Shown here one piece after another: positions 45,379-56,687 of a stretch of 64,000 nt of DNA. The stretch's first letter is position 1. Every line of letters begins with the position of its first letter. A program made the translations under genes and the position numbers. The stretch is from the NCBI GenBank assembly GCA_009823505.1, contig VZQC01001595.1, positions 88,799-152,798 on the forward strand, written 5' to 3'. The DNA comes from Rhizomys pruinosus. Taxonomy: Eukaryota; Chordata; Mammalia; Rodentia; Spalacidae. The notes below the pieces were generated by a model. It did not search any database. It saw only the letters and a program-made list of their open reading frames with translations, and was not told the origin of the DNA.

Positions 45379-45780
45379 TTTACTAAAATGGCTTATGACC
45401 AATAGGGTCTGTGTAGGAAAAAAGGGTTATATGTACACTCAGGATGCTGAGAACCTGGTGGCTTGTCAGTCCACAAATCTGGATACCTCAGGAGCTCCAA
45501 TCTGGTACCAAAGGCCAGAAAGATTCCTGGAGAGTCACTGACCTTCAGCCTGTATTGGAATCATAGGACAATAGTATGTCACTGAAAATGGCAGCAGCAG
45601 AGAGGGATGTAGGCAGGCAAGCAACACTCTGTTTTGTCTGGGGCCCCTTGTGTCTCACTCACACTGAGGGAACAGCGTCTCTCAGCTGATTCTTCCTGGA
45701 AATGCCCCCACAGATCCAATGATAGACTCATCTCTTGGTTGTAGGTTCACTTAAGTTGACAGTCAAAATTAACCATTCCA
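45376..45780 (-). mobile_element. Family B-related repeat without L1 tail
   Basis: Blocks shared in order with the family B body: cagtccacaaatctggatac with cctcaggagctcc, gattcctggagagtcactga, and ggcagcagcagagag. It starts after a (GA)n run and lacks the L1-type 3' tail seen at 16083 and 52006. It may represent the parent repeat. Class unknown. Confidence 0.5.
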
Positions 45781-46134
45781 GAGGGATAGATGGACAATGT
45801 GGGGCTCTGCATGCAATATGGCTAAGGGCCGCAGTGTCACCAAGGCTATCTTCAAACAATACATATATAAACCGACTATAATCATGGCAACATAAAAAGA
45901 GGAGCACTTCATTTTAAAAAATATGAGCATTCCATTTAAATGGCACACCAAAGTGGGAGGTTTCAAAAAGGTAATGTGATAAAAGGGAATGAAAACCTGA
46001 GGAATCAGTCTAAATTAGAAATTTTATTTCTAATTTTATAAATTAGAAAATTAATTTAATCAGTCTAAATTAGAAAAGAAATCAAAGGGGCATAAAACCA
46101 AATACGTGAACTTCAATTAGATTCTTTTTTCTCA
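45781..46134. other. Unique sequence with a short local duplication
   Basis: The word aatcagtctaaattagaaa occurs at about 46003 and 46058 around an AT-rich inverted stretch. Nothing else. Confidence 0.4.
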
Positions 46135-47155
46135 AAATATATTTTAGTGGACTTTTGTAGAATTCATACAATAGATGTTAATCATATTTAGACCGCCCCT
46201 ATTTGGAACCCCGGTGTCTTCCTACAGTGTTTCACACATTCCTCTTTAAAGCCTTTGGAGACAAGTTCTTGTACCCAGCATTCTCTTGGTATGAATTCAT
46301 CCACTGGAGCCTGTTCAGCCTATCTAGCATCACTCCTTTAGGGACCACCTTTCCCTCACCCAGCAGTAATCAGCCAGCAGTAGTTCCTCAGCTATGCTTC
46401 GGGCTACCTGCCCATTTCCCCAGTTCTATGCTGGGTTCTTGTCTGATGAGTCAGCATGAGTATTGTGCATGCTGTCACCATCGCTGTAAGTTCATAGGAG
46501 TGATTTCCCAGAAGCCGTTAAGACTCTGTTTCCTGGTGGTCATGCACAACACCTGGCTCTTACAAACTTTCTGCCTCTCCCAGAATGTTCCCTGAGCTCT
46601 GGGTAGGTGAAGTTTGATATAGGAGCTTTATCCAGGGACAATCACTCTTGAGTTTCTTCTCTCTACACTTTGGCCAGTTTTGGTCTTATGTGTTCATCAC
46701 ACTCTCTTTCTTGAGGGAGCTTTGTTGACGAGAGTTGAGAGATGCATTAGTATTTTCTCTGCCACTTGTTCCACTATGTTCTATGAGCCTTAAGTGTAGA
46801 GTTTCAACTGTTGATCCATTGTTGATATGTCACTTAGGGTTGGGCATCCCACAGATACTTATTCTTTGTGTGTCACCAATTGTGGAACTATATACTAGAA
46901 CCTATGTGTTGCAAAAGAATCTTCTTTAATGAATGGTGACTGGTATACTTGTCTGTAAATGTAAGGATCCATATTTAGATACAGTAAGAAATTATGTTTG
47001 TCTAGGGGTGACAAGGTTTTCTATAGCATCTATGACCTCTCCAGACATGGGTATTTGGGTAAGTTTACAGTGCTACACATGAGTTCCTCCCATTGAGAGG
47101 GCTTTAATTCCAATTAGATAGCTGTTGATAACCCCCAAGATAAAAGTACCATTAC
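46135..47155 (-). mobile_element. L1 3'UTR (Lx-like lineage), old
   Basis: The plus strand shows reverse-complement landmarks of an L1 3'UTR: attcatccactggagcctgt, cagaatgttccctgagctct, catctatgacctctcc, and ccaattagatagctgttgat with cccccaagataaaagt at the right end. An ORF of 130 codons (46203-46595) here is chance. Confidence 0.65.
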
Positions 47156-47157
47156 TA

Positions 47158-47213
47158 GCCGGGCGTGGTGGTGCACGCCTTTAATCCTAGCACTTGGGAG
47201 GCAGAGGCGGGCA
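47158..47213 (+). mobile_element. B1 SINE, first ~56 bases only
   Basis: A well-preserved head (gccgggcgtggtggtgcacg to ggaggcagaggcgggcag), after which the sequence changes to non-B1. There is no A tail, so a later deletion or rearrangement removed the 3' part. Confidence 0.9.
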
Positions 47214-47770
47214 GCCTCCCCCATCTCCTGGGGACCGTTAAGGCTAGCCCTAGTCACTGGTAAGCAAGCTTTTCTGTGAAAGTTCTTCCATTCATGACCA
47301 GCATTGGAGTTCTCAGAAACCTAGTATCTCCCCAGACCTCCTATGGGATGTCCACCTGTGCATGACCTAGAAGAGGAAGCCATGAGGAACAGCCTGCTTG
47401 GTAAAGCCTGGCCCCTGTACAGTGACTATCACTTAGCTTCAATGTTTCAGAAGGTGCTAAATATATCATAGATCAAGATTAGATGGGCTTCAGTGATTAT
47501 CATATACATATAATAGTAAAATACCAAAAAGGAAGCTAAATAGAAGTGGCTTGTGAACTTTCCTGATACATTTAACTATTTGTTTAACATCAAGCAGATA
47601 ATAAACTCCAAGTGGCCAGCAAGGAATAATGAAATAAAATAAAACAAGCTAGCATTTCTATGATATTTAGGTACACATTGAGGAGGGAAATCCTTTGTTT
47701 TCAACAGTAATGATTATGTGCAATAGACAGAAGGGTATGATTAACCCTTCTGTAATTAAGTGAGAAAAGC
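47214..47770. other. Unassigned sequence
   Basis: Nothing recognised with confidence. Confidence 0.35.
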
Positions 47771-48406
47771 AGAAATAAAGAACTCCAAGTAGATCAAAGA
47801 TCTCAACATGAAACCCAGAAACCTGAAGGTAATAGAAGAAAAAGTTGGCAGCAACCTACAACACATAGGAGTAGGAAAAGACTTTCTAAATCGGACAGCA
47901 GCAGCACAGGAAATAAGGTCAACAGCTGACAAGTGGGACCTCATCAAACTCAAAAGCTTCTGTACAGTGAAAGAAACAATCAAGGAAGTGAAGAGAAAAC
48001 CCACAGAGTGGGAGGAAACCTTCACCAGTGATACATCTGGTGATACAAAGCATTAACATCCCGAATATATAGACTACTCAAAAAAACAAAGAAGTAAGAA
48101 AACAAATGACCTACTCAAAAAATGGAGTAAAGAGTTGAGGAAAGACTTCACCAGTGAGGAAGTTAAGATGGCTGAGAAACATCTTAGAAGTGTTCAACAT
48201 CATTAATAATTAAGGAAATGCAAATTAAAGCTACTCTAAGATATCATCTCATTCCAATAAGATTGGCTAGGATCAAGAAAACAAAAGACACCAAATGCTG
48301 GAGAGGGTGTGGGGAAAGGGGAACACTCATCCACTGCTGGTGAGATTGTAAAGTCATACAACCACTTTGGAAAGCAGTGTGGAGAACCCTTAAAAGACTC
48401 AAAATG

Positions 48407-48567
48407 GCCAGGCGTGGTGCTGCACACCTTTAATCCTAGCACTCGGGAGGCAGAGGCAGGTGGGTCTCTGTGAGTTCAAGGCCAGCCTGGTCTACAGAAT
48501 GAGTTCCAGGACAGCTGGGGCTCCAGGGAGACCCTGTCTAGAAAAGACAAAAAAAAAAAAAAAAAAA
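48407..48567 (+). mobile_element. B1 SINE inside the L1
   Basis: Full-length; head gccaggcgtggtgctgcaca, A20 tail. The target word aaaagactcaaaatg stands directly before it (48392-48406) and recurs only after the following B2 (48917-48931). Confidence 0.95.
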
Positions 48568-48645
48568 GCTAGGCATGGTGGCACATGCCTTTAATCCTAG
48601 CACTTGGGAGGCAGAGGCAGGCAGATCTTTGTGAAAAAGGAAAAA
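48568..48645 (+). mobile_element. B1 SINE, head half only
   Basis: Begins gctaggcatggtggcacatg directly after the A tail of the previous B1 and breaks off after gcagatctttgtga into an A-rich stretch. Confidence 0.9.
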
Positions 48646-48658
48646 AAAGAGCTCATTT

Positions 48659-48916
48659 TGGGTGCTGGAGAGATAGCCTAGTGGTTAAGAGTGCCGACTG
48701 CTCTTGCAGAGGACCCGGGTTAGATCCTGAGCACCCACATGACAGCTGAGAACTGTCTGTAACTCTAATTCTAGGAGAACTCCAGTTCCAGGGGAATCCG
48801 AGACCCTCTTCTGACCTCTGCGGCATTGCACACAACACGGGTGCACAAACCTACATGCAGACAGTACATTCATACACATAGAAAATAAATAAATAAATAA
48901 ATTTATTAATTAAAAA
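48659..48916 (+). mobile_element. B2 SINE, young-looking, with internal repeat
   Basis: Head gggtgctggagagatagcct; A box tagtggttaagagt; B box slightly changed (gggttagatcc). It has the duplicated internal unit. Tail (aaat)n then A10. It is the last member of a three-SINE cluster. Confidence 0.94.
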
Positions 48917-49979
48917 AAAAGACTCAAAATGAGCCTACCACCTGACCCAGTCATACCACTCCTGGGCATATACCCACAAGACTCATCCTACTGCAAAGAT
49001 ACATGAACATTTATGTTTATTGTATCACTCTTCACAATAGCAAAGAGCTGGAACCAACCCAAATGCCCCTCAACAGGTGAGTAGATAACAAAAATGTGGT
49101 ACATCTACACAATGGAGTTCTATTTATCGGTAAAGAAAGATGACATCATGAACTTTGCATGTAAATGGATGGAACTTGATGCCATTATGCTAAGTGAAGT
49201 AACACAGTCCCAGAAAAACAAATGATGAATGGTATCCCTCATTTGTGGATGCTAGCACCAGTTGAAAGGCAACCTGAAAAACATTATTGTGATTTTTCTT
49301 TCTTTCTGAAAGCAACTGTGTTATAATGTGAATCTCTTAATGGGCTCTAAAATCAACCTACCACTTATTTTTAGACTCTGTAATTACTGTATATGGGCAG
49401 AAGTACATATTCATATTATAGAGTAATATAAAATTAAAGGGGAAAAAAGTGAATTCCTTAAACATATTTTGGAATTAGCATACAGTTTATTTTCAGAGGT
49501 CATAATTTTGATACAGATGTGATTGGCATATGTTGGAGCAATACAAAGGGGAGGGAACAACAACATAGGGACTGGTTCAAAGAAGTGACTGATACAGTTA
49601 AAGTCTGTCCAAAACAACAGGCCTCTACAGTGAAAAACTTTGGAAAGACTGAGAGCAAGATGCAAGACATGTATGGCAGAAGGCATGAACAGGGGTGGGG
49701 TGGGGGTAGGGAGAGAGGAATGTGTCTAAATTGGACTGAAAGATAATGTATGAAATACACAAATCATCAATAAAAGTATTTTTTAAAAAGAAAGGGAGAA
49801 ATAAAGAAAAACAAAAATTGTTTTTTTTCTTGATCCCATGGTTTTCACTTTGTTTGCATCAGAGACTTGACCTTCCCTAGGATCTGGAGGGAAGGAAAGA
49901 AGGTTGAAAATGGTCTTGATGTAATGACTGAGTTCTAGAACAGTTTCTCCAAGGCTGACAGCCAGCTATGTGGCAGCCA

Positions 49980-50117
49980 CCTGAGACACCAGTTTATAGG
50001 CAGGTTAAGGTGCTCCATTTCAACTTCACTATTCAGAACTCTTGAGGGGACCTTGGAATGTGTATTTCGATAACATTTCTTAGGTGACTGTCATATAAAG
50101 TTTGAGGACCACTTCTG
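49980..50117 (+). mobile_element. MER5-like DNA transposon remnant (hAT-Charlie)
   Basis: The end aaagtttgaggaccacttctg and the preceding taggtgactgtcatata fit the 3' end of MER5A-type elements as I recall them. Ancient and diverged. Confidence 0.5.
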
Positions 50118-50208
50118 TTGAAGTCCCTTCATAATCTACTAAAATAGGGGTAAGCAAGGTTACTTCTATGAAGTGACCTATATTCCTGATTTTAGGACTG
50201 TGAGCATC

Positions 50209-50562
50209 CGCATTAGTCACTTTTCTGTGGCTATGATAGAAGCACCACAACCAAGGGAATTTATAAAAGGAAGGGTTTATTTGAGCTTATGGTTCTGGGG
50301 GAATTAAGAGTCCATCAGGGCACAGAGGCATGGTGGCAGGAGGTACAGGAGCAGAAAGCAGAGCTCCACATCTTCAAGTAGGCACAGGAAGCAGAGAAAG
50401 TTGCTGGAGACTGGCAAGGCTTTAAGAATTCTCTAAGCCTGCGCCCAGTGATCTGCTTCCCCCAGTATGGCCACACCTTCTAAAACCTCCGAAACAGTAC
50501 CAGCAAACACAATGTCCGAATACTTCGGGCCTATGGGGGACATTATCATTCAAGCCACCACA
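50209..50562 (-). mobile_element. Solo MaLR LTR, related to 9055-11115
   Basis: The plus strand ends ccataggggg-like sequence and ccaccaca, the reverse complement of the LTR start (tgtggtggcttgaatgat), and begins cattagtcac, the complement of the LTR end. Flanking words gcatc (50204-50208) and gcatt (50563-50567) form a 5-bp duplication with one mismatch. There is no internal region, so it is a solo LTR. Confidence 0.85.
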
Positions 50563-50567
50563 GCATT

Positions 50568-51827
50568 CAAGTGAATAGTTATAGAAGTCATCTTTCATTT
50601 TGCTACCTAACTTCTATGGTGGGCAAGACAGAAAGGCAAAACCGACTCTTCACGCTTTTATTCGAAAAAGGAAAGGGAAGAAGAGAGAAACTACTTTGTC
50701 CTGGTATTTCTTGAGTAATTCAAATCATTGGCAATAGAACATTATCTGATCTGGTATTTGTTTTAATTACATGCATTGTATGTTATTTTGTCCCCCATGG
50801 AATACATGGCAACTATCCAGAAACTCTTGGTCTGTTATTTTACTATAATATTTTCAATACAGAGAGAAAAGTATTCCCATTTTCCCCTTTCCTTTGAAAT
50901 TATTTATCATGCCTTTCAAGGACCTTGGCAATGTTCCAAAACTTTTCTAATCAATCTAACATTATAAACTGTCAAGATGAATTTTCTTTGCTAGAGTTCA
51001 TATGACACCATATATTTAATATCTGTTCTATGTCAATCCTTTTATTTTTGTGCTATTTATCTTATTTCATGAGAGAATCTTTTGTTGTTCTTCTTCTTCT
51101 TAAACTTATTGAGTTATTTCCAGTTTTAAGGCCTTATTAAAACAGCTGTAGAATCACATTTCCAGAAGATCTGAGTCAGCAAAATCTTGCATTACTTGGG
51201 GATTATGACTGACTTGACTTGCAACAAGTCCAAAAAGAGTGGTTTGGGAACTTTGAGATGAACGAACTCTTCAGATTGAACTGGTATATAACCAGGGGTT
51301 TCTGATTGCGAGTTTCATGAGAATATAAATGTTGCTCCTTTATTAAATTGGGTGGCTGTCTTAGTAAACTGGCTTTTGGTTAATTTTATTATTACTTCAT
51401 TGTAGTCCATAATCATAAATATTAACACCTGTCAAATGTAAAAATAAAGCTCCTCCATGTGAGCATCCTACAATGATTTTATACTTTCCAAGTTATATTC
51501 CCTGTCATCTTCCTCAGTTACAATCACTGACACATTAAAAACACTCCATTGTAAATATACATCATCTGGATCTCTATTTTTGTGGCTTTTGTTGATAATG
51601 TGAGCAGGAAAATAATATTTGTCTGAAAATTCAAATTAGACACCTTTTGTTCCTTCAAGTAATAGATCAAAGAATGAAAGTGCTGGTGGGTAAATGGTTA
51701 CTGTTGGATTTGGACATGTGGGGCTTGTTTCTGCTGTCATCCTTTAATTCTCAAGAGCAGGGTGCTGAGATTTGGGTGTCACCAAATGCTTCTAAATTGG
51801 TATACAACCCAGATATTTACAGGGTAG
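50568..51827. other. Unique sequence
   Basis: About 1.26 kb of AT-rich DNA; no repeat or exon recognised. Confidence 0.4.
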
Positions 51828-51965
51828 TCTAGGGACCAAAGACATCAGTGTCACCTGGAAGACTGCTAAAGGTGAATCTGCAAACTTACTCAGATCCTCT
51901 GAGTCAAAACACATATTTGAACAGAACCTGCAGGGCTACTGACTGGCTTGTCTTTAGTTACTTTA
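51828..51965 (+). mobile_element. MER5-like DNA transposon remnant
   Basis: tagtctagggaccaaagaca, then catcagtgtcacctggaaga, then cagatcctctgagtcaaaac, matching the left part of MER5A-type elements as I recall them. Confidence 0.55.
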
Positions 51966-52005
51966 CTCAAGTGACTTCAATTTCTAGGATAAACTATTTT
52001 TTTCA

Positions 52006-53290
52006 CAATTTTTTATTGTTATTAAACTTTTTCCAGAAGTCTTACATCATTTCTCAATCGACTCTGGAGTTACTTCCCTTTCCATGCCCCCCACCTCACC
52101 AAGTCCCTGTACTCTACCATACATGTCCTGCATCTATTTCTGAGTCTTTCCAAAGTTTTTTTTCCAGTTCTTTTGTTGTTATTGTTCTCTCCTGCTTGTA
52201 TTGCTTCAGTATGCATACCTATGTATATATACATAGTTTTATATATATACACACATATAAATATATACATACACATATCACTTGAATTAGAGGACATTTT
52301 TTTTTTATTTCCTAAAAGATGTCATATTTTCCTTAAGGAAGTGGTCAAAGGCTCCTCCATGGCAAGCCCAAACAACCATCAATCCTGCATTTGTGCTCCA
52401 CGTTGGGGTCTTTCCCTCCCATAGTCCCCCAAATGAAGACCAGTAAGTACTTGTCCTGTCTTAATCCCCTGAACTGGCCTCCATGATACTGCTGAGGTAA
52501 TCCAACAGTGGCAGTCCATATTCTGATGAGACTGAATTCCCATTAGCTGCTTAGTTCACAAGCTGGGTATCTCAGCAGTCCTCAGTCCACATTGGAAGCT
52601 TAAAAAGCTGTACCTCATGTCCTTGAGGAGTGCCAAAAGCAGTGGCAGCCACAGAGAAGATGCACCTGCCTGTAAGAATTGAAGACAGGACAAACAACGG
52701 TGCTCTCTTTTTTCTTTTTGTCTTTTTACTAAGATCTCAAGATTTATGTCTGCATTACAGTTTCTCTGGTCTTATTATTTATTTCTGGTTGTACTTTCCT
52801 TCTGTATGCTTAAGGCCACACAAATAGCCCAGATTAACCAAGGTTTTGTTTTGTTGAGGTCAGTTGAGGATCTAGTCTTCAGGTGTCTCTCGGGGGTTTT
52901 TTTGGGGGGGAGGGGGGAGACCCTTGCTTCTTTCAGCTCCTTATCCACCAGTCCCATCCACATGAGGACAAAATCAGGTCTTGCTAGACCAGGCTTTCCT
53001 TTTCTGAAGGTTGAGCAGACTTTCCTCTTTATAGACTGGACACTGGCTGAAGTCCCCTTAGTGCCTCTCGAAGACCTCCTCTGAACAAGAAGGACTGGTA
53101 AAACCACCTCTGCAGGGACTTTTAAGAGATGCCCGCAGCATAATCCCCTAAGACTTGGTTGACCTCTGAGGGCAAGGAACAAAGTTATCCCTAGGTCCCT
53201 TGGCCAAATTGGTATGGAGGACAGGTATGGTCGTTTAAGCACCCAGAAAGGCTCTAGTTGCACCTGCCTGTTACATTGCACACATATAAC
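52006..53290 (-). mobile_element. Family B composite element, longest copy
   Basis: Minus strand. 52006-52290 resembles the distal L1 3'UTR (tattaaactttttccagaag, ccctttccatgccccccacc, catacatgtcctgcatctat, ctgagtctttccaaag). 52291-52900 is the shared family B body. 52910-53290 extends beyond the copy at 16083 and is GC-richer. A minus-strand ORF of 168 codons (52775-53281) covers this extension; it has no domain that I recognise. No clear target-site duplication found. Confidence 0.6.
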
Positions 53291-53489
53291 ATTGTATTCT
53301 TTGGAAACAAAATATATTTGTTATTTCCAGTCATATTTCTTGAATCACATCTTTCCATTTTAATCCCGTTCTTTACTCTAAAGATGCACACATACCCTTA
53401 ATCATAGACTAAAAATCCAAGGTCTGAAAAATAAATGTTAGGTAGCGTCAGAACCAGTGTAGGGGATCCCAATACCAAGGGCACAGGTA

Positions 53490-53712
53490 GGGGCTGGACA
53501 GATGGCTCAGCAGTTAAGAGTGCAGTCTGCTCTTGCAGAGGACCCGGGTTCGATTTCCAGAACCCACATGGTGGCTAAGAACCAGTTCCAAGGGAATCCG
53601 ACGCCCTCTTCTGACCTCTGAGGCATTGCACGACATGAGTGCACCAACCTACTGTAGGACAGTTACACTCATACACATAAAAAATAATAAATGTTTAAAA
53701 TGTGAAAAAAAA
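53490..53712 (+). mobile_element. B2 SINE with internal deletion
   Basis: Head aggggctggacagatggctc, A box, B box gggttcgattt. The internal region is shortened (only one ttccaagggaatccgac unit). Tail catacacataaaaaataata. Confidence 0.93.
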
Positions 53713-54133
53713 ACCACACGAGCCACAGTTGCTTTAGATCGAAGGACTATAGCATTATCGTTGCTCATTTTGTCTTTACACCTAGGTACTTTGTACTAGC
53801 ATCACACAGATGAGGGATACCCATTCATCTTTGTTTTTCTGGGGACTGTGTTACTTCACTTAGCATAAAATCTTCTAGTTCCATCCATTTACCCGCATCT
53901 TTCTGATTTCATCTTCTTCTTTATCATTGAATCGTCTCAATTGTGTAGATGTAACACATTTTCTGTTTCCAATCATCAGTTGAGGGGTACTTGGGTTGGT
54001 TCCAGCTCTTTGCTATTGTGAAGAGACTTGCAATAAATATGGCCTTGTATGTATCCTCTGTGTAGGAAGAGTCTGATGGAATATACCCAGGTTGGTAGGG
54101 GCTGTTCAGGCGATAGGCTCATTTGAGTCTTTT

Positions 54134-56687
54134 TTTTTTTTTGAAAGAAAAAATTTTTTTACAACGTTTTTTCGTTTCTTTACTTAATTTTCATTGATGC
54201 TTTGTGCCATTGTCATACATTTTTCCCAATTCAGTTCAGGGCTTATTTCCCTTCGTCCTCCCCCCCACCCCCACACCCATCCCAGATCTTTTTTATTCTT
54301 TTTGCTTAAAAACTTTTTCTTTCTTCGTTTTTTTTTTTTCATTTTTTAGCCTAGGTGATAATCCTGAGTACAAGCATCCTTCATGCAAAACCTATCTGCA
54401 GGCTGTTGTGCCCAAACACTACAGCCCCACCATCCAGTGGGGGGTGATGTTGTTTTTCAATCAAGTTGATCAAATGAGTGTCCAGACTACATTGCTGTAG
54501 TTTCACCATTCACCCCAATCGAGCCCTTACACTTCTACCACGCCCCTCTTCCGCAGGTTGTTCCCTAGGCTTAGAAAAGGGGCACAGGTGGATGAGAGGT
54601 AAACAGTCCACTCTCTCGGAGCCGTTGATTGGACTCTGGTCAATTCTGGCTGTTTCCTTTCATGGGTGACAGTTTGTCCAGGAATAACCTTTCGTCCTAC
54701 TAATGAAGAACAGAGCAATTAGATATATAGGTATTAAACAGTACTAATAGTTATGGTAGGTTATTTAGCATAGACACATGTTTGGATTATGTTAATCCAT
54801 GAATTACCATTTTCCCCCTTGTTAAATATGACAGGTCTTACTGTGGCTTATAACATCTAACCTGTAGAGGATGTAGCTTGTGGCATCAGCCATGGTTATT
54901 TCTCCAAGAGGAAATCAATAGCAATTAGATTGGGGATATACAGGCCATGGCTCCTCTGCTGCCCAGTGATTTCCAGGCAGGTGGGGTGTGTGGTGCTGAC
55001 GGTGGAGTCTTGCTTTGGCTCAAGGAGCACCTATATTCTTTTATTGGTTTAGTGGCCTCTTTGGTAACACTCTCTGGCCCATTTCCAGGGCCATCGTTAC
55101 ACTTGCATGTTGGTCTCAATACACCCTTCCATGTTAAGTCAGGTCTTCGGCAGCAGCAGGGTTCTTATTGCCTCTCCTTCTGCAGGTATCCAACCTAGGG
55201 CAAGGAGCCCTTACTTTTGTGGGGCCTTGGATCCCCTGGCCAACATCCACCTGGAGTAGAAACAATCCATTGCCTGTGTCAGGCTCCTGTACTTAATATA
55301 TTTGCCGATGTGCAGTTAGCCCTAGGACTTAGTATTATATTTGGTTTCTGAATAGAGGAATCTCTTAGCCTATCTTTTTGCCCCTTCTCTTCCTCTTTCG
55401 GGACAGTTCCCATGCTAGTAGTCAATTAACGAAAGCAGTTTTTGGACGCGGTTTTATAAGAGATTACCTCTACAATAGTTGTCTCCACTTTAAGTTGGAG
55501 TAGGAGGGCGACCTCATCATTGTCATATTTCTCCTTGGTCTATGGCGTGGGAAGGCAAGGAAGTCTCTCATATCAGAACCTTTGTGGCACTAGAAGGTAA
55601 GCTTCATTCGGACTACTCATTATTAATAGTTGTTTTTGTTACATGTTTGTATGATCCACAGAGGGGTTCGATTGTTTATGGCAATCTGATGCTTTCTTCC
55701 TTTGAATGTCCCTGACGGGGGGTCAGCCTTTCCGTGCCACTTTTTGGTACATCCTAATCAATGGCAAAACCTGTATCTTTTCTTTCTCAGCGTTACGTTG
55801 GTGACGTTTTGCCTGTTGGAACAAACAAATTCTTTTCCCATAGTTAGTTTTAAGATTTGAATTGCAGGGGTTTGCTGAAAAGTTTTCATGTCTTTCTGTA
55901 TCCCCCCCCCCTTTTTTTAGCGTATGCGTCTTCCAGAAGATAGTTGTATATACATGACTAGGGGGGAGTCAAGGGGATTAGATTTCATCAAATCACCCAT
56001 GTTGTTGGGTGACTATAAGAATTAACTTGGGAAGCAACACTTAATTTTTACGTTAAATCATCTTAAAGAGAATGCTCCAAGGTGCTACTGCTACAACAGA
56101 GAAATTATAGAGAACATTTGTTGTGTGTCAATCCCAAATGTTCTTGCTCTACAGATTTTTATGTAAAGCAAATGTGGGAAACAGCGAATTATATCTCCAT
56201 TAAGTCAGATGCATGTACCCTTGTTATCCGATTTCTGTAAACCAATGTGTGGATATAGACCACTGTTGACTTTTACTTTACAAGTTCCTAAAACAACCAT
56301 GTGTCCTAGACCAGTTGTCTAGGCGGAAAACTGGGGTACTGGCTTTGAGCTCACGTCAATTAAATATTGCCTTAATCGAATATACACCCGTTTCCCTCCC
56401 CACCCATCCCCCCTTTCCACTTCAACCAATTTCAGTCCCTTTTCTGATGTCAGTTCTTTCTGTTCTTTTCTATGCCTCCCTCTCCATGGAAATATTTTAT
56501 ATTGGGTTGTTAGCATCCACATATGAGGGACACCATTTGTCGTTTGTTTTTCTGGGACTGTGTTACTTCACTTAACATAATGTCTTCCAGCTCCATCCAT
56601 TTACCTGCAAATTTCATGATGTTGTCCCTCTTTACTGCTGCATAGTATTCCGTTGTATACATGTACCACATTTTCTCTATCCACTCG
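54134..56687 (-). mobile_element. Nested younger L1 with ~2.4-kb 3'UTR (family A)
   Basis: Flanked by copies of tcatttgagtctttt (54119-54133) and tcattttgagtctttt (56688-56703), one T apart. On the minus strand it starts in the last ~175 bp of ORF2 (56687-56512), passes the ORF2 end (ggatgctaacaac) and a G-rich tract (complement at 56387-56415), then runs through about 2 kb of family A to a T12 tail at 54131. So here family A occupies the 3'UTR position of a bona fide L1 insertion. Confidence 0.85.

Larger units (their letters stand above)
47783..49796 (+). mobile_element. L1 LINE, 5'-truncated, ORF2 C-terminus and 3'UTR
   Basis: ORF2 C-terminal third (peptides [20 protein letters not shown] at about 47940 and MNFACKWMELD at about 49147), about 530 bp of 3'UTR, aataaa near the end and a poor A tail. 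It is flanked by agaaataaagaa at 47771-47782 and 49797-49808. A SINE cluster (48407-48916) interrupts it. Stops and frameshifts break ORF2. Confidence 0.9.

Noticed and set aside
46203..46595. 130-codon ORF
   Set aside because: It lies wholly within an old L1 3'UTR and has no recognisable domain.
54478..54718. Similar small peptides in several copies of family A (also at 30300-30491 and 33639-33830)
   Set aside because: The resemblance follows from the copies being recent duplicates. Frames are short and differ in stops, so no conserved protein is supported.
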